A model generated the notes under the pieces. That model ran no database searches. It saw only the letters and a list, made by a program, of their open reading frames with translations, and was not told where the DNA came from. This document shows, one piece after another, positions 26,624-36,469 of a stretch of DNA of 64,000 nucleotides. Source of the DNA: RPQJ01 sp963846885 (GTDB lineage: Bacteria; Pseudomonadota; Gammaproteobacteria; Steroidobacterales; Steroidobacteraceae); the NCBI GenBank assembly GCA_963846885.1, contig CAWJXS010000007.1, forward strand, positions 62,001-126,000, written 5' to 3'. The position numbers and the translations under genes are program-made. Every line of letters begins with the position of its first letter. Positions within the stretch are counted from its first letter, which is position 1.

Positions 26624-27432
26624 ACGAGGCGTTGCGCGCGCGTATCGTCACTGCGCTGCTGCTGGCGGCGCTCGTCCTCGTCGTGCTGCTGTGGCTGCCG
26701 CCCGAAGTTGCGGTGGTGCTGATCTCGGTCGCGATTTTCCTGGCGGGTTACGAGTGGGGCCGCTTCGCGCGTCTCGACACGCGTTCGTCGCGGCTGTCGT
26801 ACGCGGCTGCCATCCTGCTCGCACTGACCGGCGCCGAGATGCTGGTGACCGATCCGCGCTGGCTCGAACTCGTTCTCTACGCGGCGGCTCTCTGGTGGCT
26901 GCTGGCGTTCGTGTGGCTGGCCGTGCGCGCCCGTGCGGGTGGCCGTCTCGCCGCAGCCGGCGCGGGTTTCCTGGTGCTGGTGCCCGCAGGTATCGGGTTG
27001 TCGCATATCGTCACGCTGCAACCCGATGGCCAGCTGTACCTGCTCTACCTGTTGGTGCTGATCGCCGCAGCCGACGTGGGCGCGTATTTCGGCGGCCGTC
27101 GTTTCGGACGCCGCAAGCTCGCACCGCATGTCAGCCCGGGCAAGACCTGGGAAGGCTTCATTGCCGGGATGCTGGCCGCGGCTGCAGTCGCCATGCTCGG
27201 CGCCTACCTGTTCCAGAAGCCGTTCTGGCCATGGCTGTTGCTGTGTGAACTGGTCGCCCTGGTGTCCGTGGTCGGCGACCTCACTGAAAGCATGTTCAAG
27301 CGACACGTCGGGCTCAAGGACAGCGGCAGGCTGCTGCCGGGCCATGGCGGCATCCTCGATCGCATCGACAGCCTCACGGCGGCCGCGCCCACGTTCCTGC
27401 TCGGCCTGTTGGCGCTTGGGCTGGTGCCTTGA
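26620..27432 (+). CDS. cdsA: Phosphatidate cytidylyltransferase
   Basis: CdsA makes CDP-diacylglycerol, the branch point of phospholipid synthesis, in the inner membrane. The 270 residues have about seven hydrophobic segments and the C-terminal signature MFKRHVGLKDSGRLLPGHGG followed by ILDRIDS, which holds the metal-binding aspartates. ATG overlaps the uppS stop, and its own stop overlaps the TTG of dxr. Confidence 0.95.
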   Translation: MNEALRARIVTALLLAALVLVVLLWLPPEVAVVLISVAIFLAGYEWGRFARLDTRSSRLSYAAAILLALTGAEMLVTDPRWLELVLYAAALWWLLAFVWLAVRARAGGRLAAAGAGFLVLVPAGIGLSHIVTLQPDGQLYLLYLLVLIAAADVGAYFGGRRFGRRKLAPHVSPGKTWEGFIAGMLAAAAVAMLGAYLFQKPFWPWLLLCELVALVSVVGDLTESMFKRHVGLKDSGRLLPGHGGILDRIDSLTAAAPTFLLGLLALGLVP

Positions 27433-28619
27433 AGCGCGTCGCTGTCCTCGGCAGCACGGGCAGCATCGGCGTCAGCACGCTCGACGTGCTCGGGCAGCAC
27501 CCCGATCGCTACGTGGTGACAGCGCTCGCGGCAGCCACCAATCACGCAGCGCTGCTCGAGCAATGCCTGCGCTTCCGGCCTGCCGTGGCGGTGTTGCAGG
27601 AGCCGGGCCCGGCGCGCGACCTGGAACTCGGCCTGCGCAACGCGAATTGCCCCACGCAGGTGTGGTGCGGACTCGATGCGCTCAACGCAGTAGCGGCGGG
27701 CTCCGACGTGGACGTCGTGATGGCCGCCATCGTCGGTGCCGCGGGATTGCCGTCGACGCTGGCCGCGGCGCGCGCCGGCAAGCACGTGCTGGTCGCCAAC
27801 AAGGAATCGCTGGTGATGGCGGGCGCGCTGCTGGTCGAGGCGGCACGCCGCGGCGGTGCCGTGCTGGTGCCCATCGACAGCGAGCACAACGCCATTTTCC
27901 AGTGCATGCCCCCCGCATTGCAGACAGGGCAGGCGCCGCTCGGCGTGCGCCGCATCCTGCTCACGGCCTCGGGCGGCCCGTTCCTGCGCAAGACGCGCGA
28001 GCAGATGGCCGCGGTGACCCCCGACGAGGCTTGCGCGCATCCGCGCTGGCGCATGGGCCGCAAGATCTCGGTCGATTCGGCGACGCTCATGAACAAGGGC
28101 CTGGAGCTGATCGAGGCCTGTGTGCTGTTCGGCATGGAACCGGAGCGCGTCAGCGTGGTCGTACATCCGCAGAGCATCGTGCATTCGATGGTGGAGTACG
28201 TGGACGGCTCGATCCTGGCACAGCTGGGCAACCCGGACATGCGCACGCCGATCGCCCACGCGCTCGGTTGGCCGGAGCGGATCGGCTCCGGTGTAGAATC
28301 GCTCGACCTGGTGGCCGCCGCCCGGCTCGAATTCGAGGCTCCGGACCTGGCGCGCTTCCCGTCGCTGGTCATGGCGCGCGCCGCGGCGGAAGCCGGCGGC
28401 ACGGCTCCGGCAGCGCTCAACGCGGCCAACGAGGTGGCGGTCGCGGCTTTTCTCGGGGGCCGGCTCGATTTCCTCGGCATTCCGGCACTGATCGACGACG
28501 TGATGAGCCACCACCGCAACGCGCCGGCGCGCGACATCGGAGACATTCTGGAGGCAGACCGCTGGGCCCGTGACCTCGCGCAGGCGAGGGTGGGACAGGC
28601 TGCCCGGGCAGGAGCATGA
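27429..28619 (+). CDS. dxr: 1-deoxy-D-xylulose 5-phosphate reductoisomerase
   Basis: Dxr (IspC) makes 2-C-methyl-D-erythritol 4-phosphate, the committed step of the MEP isoprenoid pathway. Motifs: GSTGSIG (NADPH), VANKESLVMAG, PIDSEHNAIFQ, TASGGPF, SATLMNKGLELIEA, HPQSIVHSMVEY. The 396 residues match the family. The start is TTG 27429 sharing TTGA with the cdsA stop. ispD and ispF of the same pathway are at 48155-49403. Confidence 0.95.
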   Translation: MKRVAVLGSTGSIGVSTLDVLGQHPDRYVVTALAAATNHAALLEQCLRFRPAVAVLQEPGPARDLELGLRNANCPTQVWCGLDALNAVAAGSDVDVVMAAIVGAAGLPSTLAAARAGKHVLVANKESLVMAGALLVEAARRGGAVLVPIDSEHNAIFQCMPPALQTGQAPLGVRRILLTASGGPFLRKTREQMAAVTPDEACAHPRWRMGRKISVDSATLMNKGLELIEACVLFGMEPERVSVVVHPQSIVHSMVEYVDGSILAQLGNPDMRTPIAHALGWPERIGSGVESLDLVAAARLEFEAPDLARFPSLVMARAAAEAGGTAPAALNAANEVAVAAFLGGRLDFLGIPALIDDVMSHHRNAPARDIGDILEADRWARDLAQARVGQAARAGA

Positions 28620-29983
28620 CGATACTCACCTACTTGCTGGCTTTCCTCGTCGCGATCGGCATCCTCGTTGCCGTGCACGAGTACGGCCATTTCTGGATGG
28701 CCCGGCGCATGGGCATCAAGGTCCTGCGCTTCTCGATCGGTTTCGGTCGCGTGCTCTGGTCCAAGAGCGACGAGAGCGGCACGGAATACGCTTTTTCTGC
28801 AATCCCATTAGGGGGTTACGTCAAGCTTCTCGACGAGCGTGAAGGTCCGGTCGACCCCGCCATGGTGAGCCAGGCGTACAACCGCAAGCCCGTCTGGCGG
28901 CGGATCCTGGTGCTGCTGGCGGGGCCCTTCGCCAATTTCCTCTTTGCCGCGGTCGCGTACTGGATCCTGCTCGTCGTGGGCACGCCGGCGCTGAAGCCGG
29001 TCATCGGCGACGTGACGGCCGACTCCATTGCCTCCCGCGCCGGGTTGTTGTCTGGCGACTCGATCGTGGGCGTCGGCGGGCAGGCCGTCTCGACCCGCGA
29101 AGGCGCCGTGCTCGCCATCCTCGACCGCCTGATGGACGACGCCCCGATCGCGCTCGAGGTGCAGGCGGACGAAGGGGCCGGCAGCCGCCGCAGCCTGGCG
29201 CTCGAGATTGCCGGCGACCGTCGCGCGCTGACTGAGCCAGGCGCGCTCATGACCGGCCTGGGCTTTGAATTCTGGTACCCCACCGTGCCGACCGAAGTCG
29301 GCAAGCTCATCGCGGGCAGCCCGGCCGAGCTGGCAGGCGTGCAGGTCGGTGACCGCGTCGTCGCCGTCGGCGGCACGCCCGTCGAAGATTTCCAGGCGAT
29401 GGTGAAGATCGTGCAGCCCAGCCCGGGCAAGACGCTGGTGTTCGCCATCGACCGCAAGGGCGAGCGGCTCGAACTGCCGATCGAGGTGCAGGGGCAGCGC
29501 GAGGGCGACCGGCTGATCGGCCGCATCGGCATCCAGCCCGCCGCAGGCCTCGCCGTGCCGGACGCCATGAAGACCGTGGAGCGTTTCGGGCCCGCCGCCG
29601 CAGTCGGCCGCGCGGTCGAGAAGACGTGGGACATGTCCGTCCTCACCGTCCGCATGATCTGGAACGTGGCTACCGGCGACGTCTCGGTCAAGAACCTGAG
29701 CGGGCCGATCAATATCGCGGAGTACGCCGGTTTTTCCGCGCGACAGGGCATACTGTCGTTCCTTTCCTTCCTCGCGGTCGTGAGCGTGAGCCTTTTCGTG
29801 CTGAATCTGCTGCCTATCCCGATCCTGGACGGCGGGCAGGTCGTCTACCAGCTGGCCGAACTCGTCAAGGGCAGCCCGCTCTCCGACCGGGCGCAGGCGG
29901 TGGGTCAGCAGATCGGCATCGTGCTGCTGCTCATGCTCATGAGTTTCGCGTTTTACAACGACCTCTCACGGTTGTTCAGCTGA
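28616..29983 (+). CDS. rseP: Site-2 protease RseP
   Basis: RseP cleaves anti-sigma factors and signal-peptide remnants within the inner membrane. The 455 residues begin with the zinc motif HEYGH (21-25) in the first membrane helix, contain two PDZ-like domains (around GVGGQAVSTREGAVL and GVQVGDRVVAVGGTPVEDF) and end with the helix bearing NLLPIPILDGG. ATG overlaps the dxr stop. It sits directly before bamA, the usual order. Confidence 0.95.
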   Translation: MTILTYLLAFLVAIGILVAVHEYGHFWMARRMGIKVLRFSIGFGRVLWSKSDESGTEYAFSAIPLGGYVKLLDEREGPVDPAMVSQAYNRKPVWRRILVLLAGPFANFLFAAVAYWILLVVGTPALKPVIGDVTADSIASRAGLLSGDSIVGVGGQAVSTREGAVLAILDRLMDDAPIALEVQADEGAGSRRSLALEIAGDRRALTEPGALMTGLGFEFWYPTVPTEVGKLIAGSPAELAGVQVGDRVVAVGGTPVEDFQAMVKIVQPSPGKTLVFAIDRKGERLELPIEVQGQREGDRLIGRIGIQPAAGLAVPDAMKTVERFGPAAAVGRAVEKTWDMSVLTVRMIWNVATGDVSVKNLSGPINIAEYAGFSARQGILSFLSFLAVVSVSLFVLNLLPIPILDGGQVVYQLAELVKGSPLSDRAQAVGQQIGIVLLLMLMSFAFYNDLSRLFS

Positions 29984-29998
29984 GCCTCCCCTAAAACA

Positions 29999-32407
29999 AT
30001 GCGATTGAAGTACGCGGCCGCTTTATCGGCCCTCCTTGCCGTACCCGCGGTTCTTGCCCAGACGGAATCCGCCGAATTCACCGTCGGCGACATCCGCATC
30101 GAGGGCCTGCAGCGCATCACGGAAGGCACGGTCTACAACTACCTGCCCGTCAACATCGGCGACAGGCTCGACGAACGACGCGTCGACGAGGCGCTGCGCG
30201 CGCTGTACGCGACCGGCTTCTTCCGCGACGTCGAGATCCGCCGCGACGGCGGCACGCTGGTCATCGCCGTGCTCGAGCGCCCCTCGATCGAAAGCTTCAC
30301 GATCACGGGCAACAAGGACATCAAGACCGAAGACCTCGAGAAGTCGCTGCGCAACGTGGGTCTCTCGCGGGGCAAGACCTTCAACCAGTCGACGCTCGAC
30401 GAAGTCGAACGCTTCCTCACCGACCAGTATTTCTCGCGCGGCAAGTACGGCGTGGTGGTCGACACCAAGGTCGAGGAGGTCGCCGGCAATCGCGTGAAGA
30501 TCGCGGTCGACATCGTCGAGGGCAAGCGCTCGAAGATCCGCCAGATCAACATCGTCGGCAACGAGGCTTTCAGCGACGAAGACCTGCTCGAAGGCTTCAA
30601 GCTGCAGACGCCCAACTGGTTGTCCTGGTACAAGCAGGACGACCGCTACTCGCGCGAAGAACTCTCGGGCGACATCGAAAAACTGCGCTCGTACTACCTC
30701 GATCGCGGTTACGCGAACATGGACGTCGAGACCACGCAGGTCGCGATCACGCCCGAGAAGGACGACATCTTCATCACGCTCAACGTGAAGGAAGGCGAGG
30801 TCTACCGCATCTCCGAGGTCAAGATCGCCGGCAACCTCGTGGTGCCGGAGGCCGACCTGAAGGGCCTCATCGCCGTGCATCGCGGCGACGTGTTCTCGCG
30901 CAAGCTCGTCACCACGACGACCGAGCTGATGGCGTTGCGCCTCGGCCAGGACGGCTACGCGTTCGCCAAGATCGACCCGGTGCCCAAGGAAAACCCCGAG
31001 ACGAAGGAAATCGAGCTCACCTTCCTCGTCGACCCGGGCAACCGCGCCTACGTGCGCAACATCGGCTTCACGGGCAGCACCGGCATCAACGACAACGTGC
31101 TGCGGCGCGAAATCCGCCAGATGGAAGGCGGTTACCTGTCGAACGCCGCGGTCGACCGCTCGAAGGTGCGCCTGCAGCGACTGCCCTTCATCGAGAAGGT
31201 CGAGGTCGAGACCAACCCGGTGCCGGGCACGCCCGACCTGGTGGACGTCACCTACGACATCAAGGAAGGCCTGCCGGGCCAGTTCTCGGGCGGCGTTGGC
31301 TATTCCGAATCCCAGTCGATCCTGCTGAACGGCAGCTTCGTGCACAGCAACTTCATGGGCACCGGCAACCGCGTGGCCGCGGAGCTGAACGCGGGCCAGT
31401 ACAGCAAGGTGTTCAGTCTCTCGCACACCGATCCGTACACGACGATCGACGGCGTCTCGCGCACGGTCTCGGCAACGTGGCGGCGCATCAGCCAGTTCAC
31501 GCGGTCGTCGTCCGATTTCGAGACCGAGACCGGCACGCTGGCCCTCGACTACGGCTGGCCGATCTCCGAATTCCAGTCGGTGCGCATGGGCCTCGCCGCC
31601 CAGCGCTCCGACCTGTTCACCGACCCCACGTCGAGCGCTGCGGAGGCGCTCGACTGGGTGCAGAACAACGGCAACACGTACACCGAGATCCAGACGGTCG
31701 GCGTGCCGCCCATCGCGCTCACGTACTACGGCACCAAGTTCGACACGTTCGAATACTCGGTCGGCTGGTCGTTCGATTCGCGCAACCGCGCGATTTTCGC
31801 CGACCGCGGCGGACGGCATCGCGTGAGCGCGTCGTACACCCTGCCGGGCAGCGACATCGAGTTCTACAGCCTGAACTACGATTACCTGCAGTTCCTGCCG
31901 CTCGGCAAATGGTTCACGTTCATGCTGAACACCGAGGTGGGGTACGCGCAGGCGCTGGGCGACACCACCTCCATGCCGCCTTACCGCCGGTTCTTCGCGG
32001 GCGGCCCCGAGACGGTGCGCGGCTACCGCGAAAGCCGCATGGGCCCGAAGGATTCGTTCGGCAACCCGTACGGCGGCAACATCAAGTTCACCAACCAGCT
32101 GGAACTGCTGCTGCCCATGCCGGCCAAGTGGCGCAACAGCGCGCGGTTCTCGCTGTTCGTGGACGCGGGCAACGTCTTCTCGGACGACGACGTGCAGTTC
32201 GTGGGCATCGACGGCATCACGCCGGTGTCTTATGAGTTCGCGTTTGATAAACTGCGGTATTCGACGGGTGTCGCCGTCCAGTGGATGGCGCCGCTCGGCG
32301 TGTTCCGGTTCAGCTACGCCGTTCCGCTCAATGAGTTCAAGGGCGAAGGCGCCGAATATCCCGACGAGACGGAAGGGTTCCAGTTCTCGATCGGCCAGGC
32401 TTTCTGA
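29999..32407 (+). CDS. bamA: Outer-membrane assembly factor BamA
   Basis: BamA inserts beta-barrel proteins into the outer membrane. The 802 residues have a signal peptide (cleavage after LAQ, near 21), five POTRA repeats (starting FTVGDIRIEGLQRITEGTV and each with a GN-type turn) and a C-terminal 16-strand barrel. The loop-6 lock motif is present as VRGYRESRMGPKDSFGNPYG. The protein ends GQAF, the C-terminal aromatic signal. rseP and skp flank it. Confidence 0.97.
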   Translation: MRLKYAAALSALLAVPAVLAQTESAEFTVGDIRIEGLQRITEGTVYNYLPVNIGDRLDERRVDEALRALYATGFFRDVEIRRDGGTLVIAVLERPSIESFTITGNKDIKTEDLEKSLRNVGLSRGKTFNQSTLDEVERFLTDQYFSRGKYGVVVDTKVEEVAGNRVKIAVDIVEGKRSKIRQINIVGNEAFSDEDLLEGFKLQTPNWLSWYKQDDRYSREELSGDIEKLRSYYLDRGYANMDVETTQVAITPEKDDIFITLNVKEGEVYRISEVKIAGNLVVPEADLKGLIAVHRGDVFSRKLVTTTTELMALRLGQDGYAFAKIDPVPKENPETKEIELTFLVDPGNRAYVRNIGFTGSTGINDNVLRREIRQMEGGYLSNAAVDRSKVRLQRLPFIEKVEVETNPVPGTPDLVDVTYDIKEGLPGQFSGGVGYSESQSILLNGSFVHSNFMGTGNRVAAELNAGQYSKVFSLSHTDPYTTIDGVSRTVSATWRRISQFTRSSSDFETETGTLALDYGWPISEFQSVRMGLAAQRSDLFTDPTSSAAEALDWVQNNGNTYTEIQTVGVPPIALTYYGTKFDTFEYSVGWSFDSRNRAIFADRGGRHRVSASYTLPGSDIEFYSLNYDYLQFLPLGKWFTFMLNTEVGYAQALGDTTSMPPYRRFFAGGPETVRGYRESRMGPKDSFGNPYGGNIKFTNQLELLLPMPAKWRNSARFSLFVDAGNVFSDDDVQFVGIDGITPVSYEFAFDKLRYSTGVAVQWMAPLGVFRFSYAVPLNEFKGEGAEYPDETEGFQFSIGQAF

Positions 32408-32420
32408 GGTATCCCGTTCC

Positions 32421-32951
32421 ATGCGCATCAAGACCGTCCTGCTTGCTTTCCTGACCCTGGCCGCCACCTCGTTGCCGTTCACGGCGGCGCAGGCACAAAC
32501 CAAGATCGGCGTCGTCAACGTGGCGCGCCTGCTGCAGGAGGCGCCGCAGGCCCAGGCTGCTTCGCAGGCCCTCGAGAACGAATTCGCCGCGCGCAAGCGC
32601 GAACTGCAGAACATGGAGCGCGACCTCAAGGCCCGCGAAGACCGGCTGCAGAAAGACGGCGCGACGATGGCCGAGGCCGAGCGCCGCAACCAGGAAAAGG
32701 CGCTGCGCGACGGCCAGCGCGAATTCGCGCGCAAGCAGAATGAATTCCTCGAGGACCTCAACGTCCGCCGCAACGAGGCGCTCGGCCAGTTGCAGCGCTC
32801 GGTGCTGCAGGAAGTGCAGGCTTACGCCAAGACCGCGGGCCTCGACCTCGTCATTGCCGATGCGCTGTTCGCCAGTCCCGCGATCGACATTACGGGGCAG
32901 GTGCTCTCGGCGCTGCAGGCCAAGGGCCGCGCGCCCGCTGCCAAGCCCTGA
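32421..32951 (+). CDS. skp: Periplasmic chaperone Skp/OmpH
   Basis: Skp holds unfolded outer-membrane proteins in the periplasm. The 176 residues start with a signal peptide ending AQA near 25, then KIGVVNVARLLQEAPQAQ and a long coiled-coil, charge-rich stretch (NEFAARKRELQNMERDLKAR), which form the tentacles of the trimer, and the closing AGLDLVIAD segment. ATG 32421 is chosen for the leader. Placed between bamA and lpxD as usual. Confidence 0.94.
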   Translation: MRIKTVLLAFLTLAATSLPFTAAQAQTKIGVVNVARLLQEAPQAQAASQALENEFAARKRELQNMERDLKAREDRLQKDGATMAEAERRNQEKALRDGQREFARKQNEFLEDLNVRRNEALGQLQRSVLQEVQAYAKTAGLDLVIADALFASPAIDITGQVLSALQAKGRAPAAKP

Positions 32952-33000
32952 TCCCAAGCCCGATCCACGGCCGGCACAGCCCTAAGCGAGCCTGACGAGC

Positions 33001-34059
33001 ATGCCGGTGAGCCTGGGCGAACTGGCGGCGAGATTCGGCTGCGAATTGCGGGGTGACCCGGCTGCGGTCGTGCAGCGTGTCGCTACGCTGCACGAGGCCG
33101 GCCCCGGCTCGGTCGCCTTCCTCGCCAATTCCCGCTATCGCCGGCACCTGGCCGGGACGGGCGCGACCGCCGTCGTACTCGAAGCAGTCAATGCCGATGC
33201 GTGCCCGACCAACGCCCTGGTCGCGGTCAACCCATACGCCACGTACGCGCGCATCGCGCAGGTGCTGTATCCCGAGGCTGCGGTGGTGCCGGGCTGCCAT
33301 CCCGCTGCCGTGATCGCAGCCGGCGCGCTGGTCGACCCGACCGCGTCGATCGGTCCCAATGCGTTTATCGGCGCAGGTGCGCGCATCGGGCCGCACGCGC
33401 AGGTCGGCCCGAACTGTGTCGTGTTCGAGGACGCCGTCGTCGGCGCCGTCACACGCCTGGTCGCCAACGTCACCCTCGCGGCGGGCGTGCGGCTCGGCGA
33501 GCGCTGCCTGCTGCATCCCGGCGTGGTGATCGGAGCGGATGGCTTCGGGCACGCCCCGGACACCGATGGCTTCGTGAAGATTCCGCAGGTCGGTACCGTC
33601 GTGATCGGCGACGATGTCGAGATCGGCGCCAACACCACGATCGACCGGGGCGCGATTGGCGACACGGTGATCGCGAATGGGGTCAAGATCGACAACCAGG
33701 TGCAGGTCGGGCACAACTGCCACATTGGCGAGCACACCGTGATCTCCGGGTGCGTCGGCATCTCGGGCAGCGTCACCATCGGGCGCCGTTGCATGCTCGG
33801 TGGCATGGTGGGGGTCGTCGGCCACCTGCAGATCGCGGACGACGTGTACCTCACCGGCAAGACGATGGTGACGCACTCGATCACGAAGCCGGGCCTGTAC
33901 TCGGGGCAACTGCCTTTCGACGAGGCGCGGCGGTTCCGGCGCAACAGTGCGCGGTTCCAGCAGCTCGACGAGCTGGCGCGGCGCGTGCGCGCACTGGAGC
34001 GCGGCGGTGCAGCTGCGGCAGCAGACGACGACGAACAGGACAAGAACGACAATGAGTGA
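33001..34059 (+). CDS. lpxD: UDP-3-O-acylglucosamine N-acyltransferase
   Basis: LpxD adds the second 3-hydroxyacyl chain in lipid A synthesis. The 352 residues have the N-terminal uridine-binding domain and a left-handed beta helix of hexapeptides, with the catalytic histidine in QVQVGHNCHIGEHTVISG. The last 25 residues are a charged helix. The gene ends eight bases inside fabZ. Confidence 0.96.
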   Translation: MPVSLGELAARFGCELRGDPAAVVQRVATLHEAGPGSVAFLANSRYRRHLAGTGATAVVLEAVNADACPTNALVAVNPYATYARIAQVLYPEAAVVPGCHPAAVIAAGALVDPTASIGPNAFIGAGARIGPHAQVGPNCVVFEDAVVGAVTRLVANVTLAAGVRLGERCLLHPGVVIGADGFGHAPDTDGFVKIPQVGTVVIGDDVEIGANTTIDRGAIGDTVIANGVKIDNQVQVGHNCHIGEHTVISGCVGISGSVTIGRRCMLGGMVGVVGHLQIADDVYLTGKTMVTHSITKPGLYSGQLPFDEARRFRRNSARFQQLDELARRVRALERGGAAAAADDDEQDKNDNE

Positions 34060-34501
34060 AGCGCAGGGTGGATTCGGCATCGACGAGGTGATGCGGCGGC
34101 TGCCGCACCGGTACCCGATGCTGCTCGTCGATCGCGTGCTCGAGTGCGTCCCGGGCGAACGGCTCGTGGCCCTCAAGAACGTGACGGCGAACGAGCAATT
34201 CTTCGCGGGCCACTTCCCGGGCCGGCCCGTGATGCCGGGCGTCCTGATGCTGGAGGCGCTCGCGCAGGCGGCCGGCGTGCTGTGCTTCGTCACGGCAGGC
34301 ATCTATCCGGACGAAAACGTGAAGTTTTACTTTGCCGGCATCGACAAGGCGCGTTTCCGTCGCCCGGTCGTGCCCGGCGACCAGTTGCTGCTCAAGGTCG
34401 TGCTCGAGCGACGGATACGCACGATCTGGAAGTTTTCCACCGTGGCCGAAGTAGACGGGCAGGAAGCCTGCTCGGCCGAAATGATGGTGATGCCGGGCTG
34501 A
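34052..34501 (+). CDS. fabZ: 3-hydroxyacyl-ACP dehydratase FabZ
   Basis: FabZ dehydrates 3-hydroxyacyl-ACP in fatty acid elongation and competes with LpxA and LpxD for substrate. The 149 residues show LPHRYPMLLVDRV and the hot-dog active site GHFPGRPVMPGVLMLEALAQ, with His54 and Glu68. ATG 34052 overlaps the end of lpxD by eight bases, so translation is coupled. Confidence 0.96.
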   Translation: MSEAQGGFGIDEVMRRLPHRYPMLLVDRVLECVPGERLVALKNVTANEQFFAGHFPGRPVMPGVLMLEALAQAAGVLCFVTAGIYPDENVKFYFAGIDKARFRRPVVPGDQLLLKVVLERRIRTIWKFSTVAEVDGQEACSAEMMVMPG

Positions 34502-34532
34502 CGCTGCCCGGCTGCACGAAGGAGAGGCATCG

Positions 34533-35312
34533 ATGAGTGGCTCCATCCACGCGACGGCAATCGTCGCGCCGGACGCGGTCCTGGGCGAGGGCGTCGAGAT
34601 CGGACCGTACAGCGTGATCGGCCCCGACGTCGAAATCGGCGCGCGCACACGCATTGGCTCGCACGCGGCCGTGCACCGCCACACGCGCATCGGCGTGGAC
34701 AACGTCATCCATGCCTATGCCTCCGTCGGCGACGCGCCGCAGGACAAGAAATACGCCGGCGAGCCCACGCGTCTCGTCATCGGTGATCGCAACGTGATCC
34801 GCGAGTTCGTCACGCTCAACCGCGGCACCACCAAGGACCGGGGTGTCACCACGATCGGCAACGACAACCTGTTCATGTCGTACTCGCACGTCGCGCACGA
34901 TTGCGTCGTCGGCAACCAGTGCGTGCTTGCCAACAGCGCCACGCTCGGCGGCCACGTCGTGCTCGGTGACTGGGTGATCATGGGTGGCTTCGCCGCCATC
35001 CACCAGTTCTGCAAGGTGGGCGCGCACGCATTCCTTGCCAACAACGCCGCCGTGACCCGCGACGTGCCGCCCTACGTGATGGCAGTGGGCGGTCCGGCGA
35101 AGCCGCACAGCATCAACGCCGAAGGCCTGAAGCGCCGCGGCTTCTCGCCGCAGCAGATCCGCAACCTGCGCAATGCCTATCGCACCCTGTACCGGTCGGG
35201 GCTGCGGCTGGAGGAAGCCCTCGAACGCCTGACGGCGGCCGCGCAGGACCAACCCGAGGTGCAGTTGCTGGTGGACTTCATCCCGCAGTCCACGCGCAGC
35301 CTCGTGCGCTAG
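34533..35312 (+). CDS. lpxA: UDP-N-acetylglucosamine O-acyltransferase
   Basis: LpxA starts lipid A synthesis by adding a 3-hydroxyacyl chain to UDP-GlcNAc. The 259 residues form hexapeptide coils (IGPYSVIGPDVEIGARTRIG), with the catalytic histidine in SHVAHDCVVGNQCVLAN and the C-terminal helical domain. ATG follows GGAGAGG. lpxB starts five bases after its stop. Confidence 0.96.
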   Translation: MSGSIHATAIVAPDAVLGEGVEIGPYSVIGPDVEIGARTRIGSHAAVHRHTRIGVDNVIHAYASVGDAPQDKKYAGEPTRLVIGDRNVIREFVTLNRGTTKDRGVTTIGNDNLFMSYSHVAHDCVVGNQCVLANSATLGGHVVLGDWVIMGGFAAIHQFCKVGAHAFLANNAAVTRDVPPYVMAVGGPAKPHSINAEGLKRRGFSPQQIRNLRNAYRTLYRSGLRLEEALERLTAAAQDQPEVQLLVDFIPQSTRSLVR

Positions 35313-35317
35313 CGCGC

Positions 35318-36469
35318 ATGAAGGTCGCGCTGGTCGCGGGCGAAGCTTCGGGCGACAACCTCGGCGGTGGGCTGCTGCGCGCCCTGCACGAACGCGAACC
35401 GGGCCTGCAGGGGTTTGGCGTCGCCGGCCCCCGCATGGTCGAGGCCGGTTGCGAGGCCTGGGTGTCGTACGAAGAACTGGCGATCATGGGACTCGCCGAG
35501 ATCCTGCGCCACCTGCCGCGCCTGCTGCGTTTACGACGCGATCTCGTGGCGCGCCTGCTGCAGGCCCGCCCGGACATTTTCGTCGGCATCGACGCGCCCG
35601 AGTTCAACCTGCGCGTGGCTGCGCAACTGAAGGCGGCCGGAATTCCCACGGTGCAGTACGTGAGCCCGCAGGTGTGGGCCTGGCGGCAGGGCAGGGTGCA
35701 CACGATCGGCCAGTCGGTCGATCTCGTGTTGTGCGTGTTGCCATTCGAAAGTCGCTTCTACGACGAACACCACGTCCGCGCGGTCTTCGTGGGTCACCCG
35801 CTCGCCGACCGCATTCCCCTTGAATCGCCGCCGGCGCCGGCGCGCGCGGCTCTCGGCCTCGACGCCAGCGCACCCATCGTCGCGGTGCTGCCCGGCAGCC
35901 GCCGCGCCGAAGTGACGAAGCTCGGTGAACCCTTTGCGGCCACCCTGGCCTGGCTGCATGCACGCCGTCCCGACTTGCGCTTCGTCGCGCCGATGGCCAA
36001 CCCGGCCGTGCGCGCGCTGTTCGAGCAGAGCCTCGCACGACACGCGCCCGCGGTCCCCGTGACGATCGTCGATGGCCGCGCGCAGGAGGCAGTCACGGCG
36101 GCCGACGCGGTGCTCGTCGCGTCGGGCACCGCGACGCTCGAAACCGCGCTGATCAAGCGGCCGATGGTCGTGGCCTACCGCCTGGCGCCGCTCACGGCCT
36201 GGATCATGCGCAGCATGAAACTGATGAAAGCCGAGTTCTTCTCGCAGCCCAACCTGCTCGCCGGGCGACAGGTCGTGCCCGAGTACCTGCAGGAAGACGT
36301 GCGGCCGGAGGTGCTCGGTCCGGCGCTGCTGCAGCAGCTGGAGCGCGCAGACCGCGCCGAACTCGTCGCGACGTTTACCGCGATCCACACGACGTTGCGG
36401 CAGGATGCCAGCGCCCGCGCCGCCGATGCCGTGCTCGACCTGTGCCGGCAGCGGGCTCGCGGTCGATGA
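35318..36469 (+). CDS. lpxB: Lipid A disaccharide synthase
   Basis: LpxB condenses UDP-diacylglucosamine with lipid X at the inner face of the inner membrane. The 383 residues are typical of GT19: AGEASGDNLGGGLL, GIDAPEFNLRVA, YVSPQVWAWRQGR, LPGSRRAEV and VASGTATLETALIKRPMVVAYR. It overlaps rnhB by four bases. Confidence 0.96.
   Translation: MKVALVAGEASGDNLGGGLLRALHEREPGLQGFGVAGPRMVEAGCEAWVSYEELAIMGLAEILRHLPRLLRLRRDLVARLLQARPDIFVGIDAPEFNLRVAAQLKAAGIPTVQYVSPQVWAWRQGRVHTIGQSVDLVLCVLPFESRFYDEHHVRAVFVGHPLADRIPLESPPAPARAALGLDASAPIVAVLPGSRRAEVTKLGEPFAATLAWLHARRPDLRFVAPMANPAVRALFEQSLARHAPAVPVTIVDGRAQEAVTAADAVLVASGTATLETALIKRPMVVAYRLAPLTAWIMRSMKLMKAEFFSQPNLLAGRQVVPEYLQEDVRPEVLGPALLQQLERADRAELVATFTAIHTTLRQDASARAADAVLDLCRQRARGR

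Noticed and set aside
30023..32773. A 916-codon open frame antisense to bamA
   Set aside because: The translation is Arg/Ala/Val/Asp-rich and low in complexity, typical of the strand opposite GC-rich genes; bamA is unmistakable on the plus strand.
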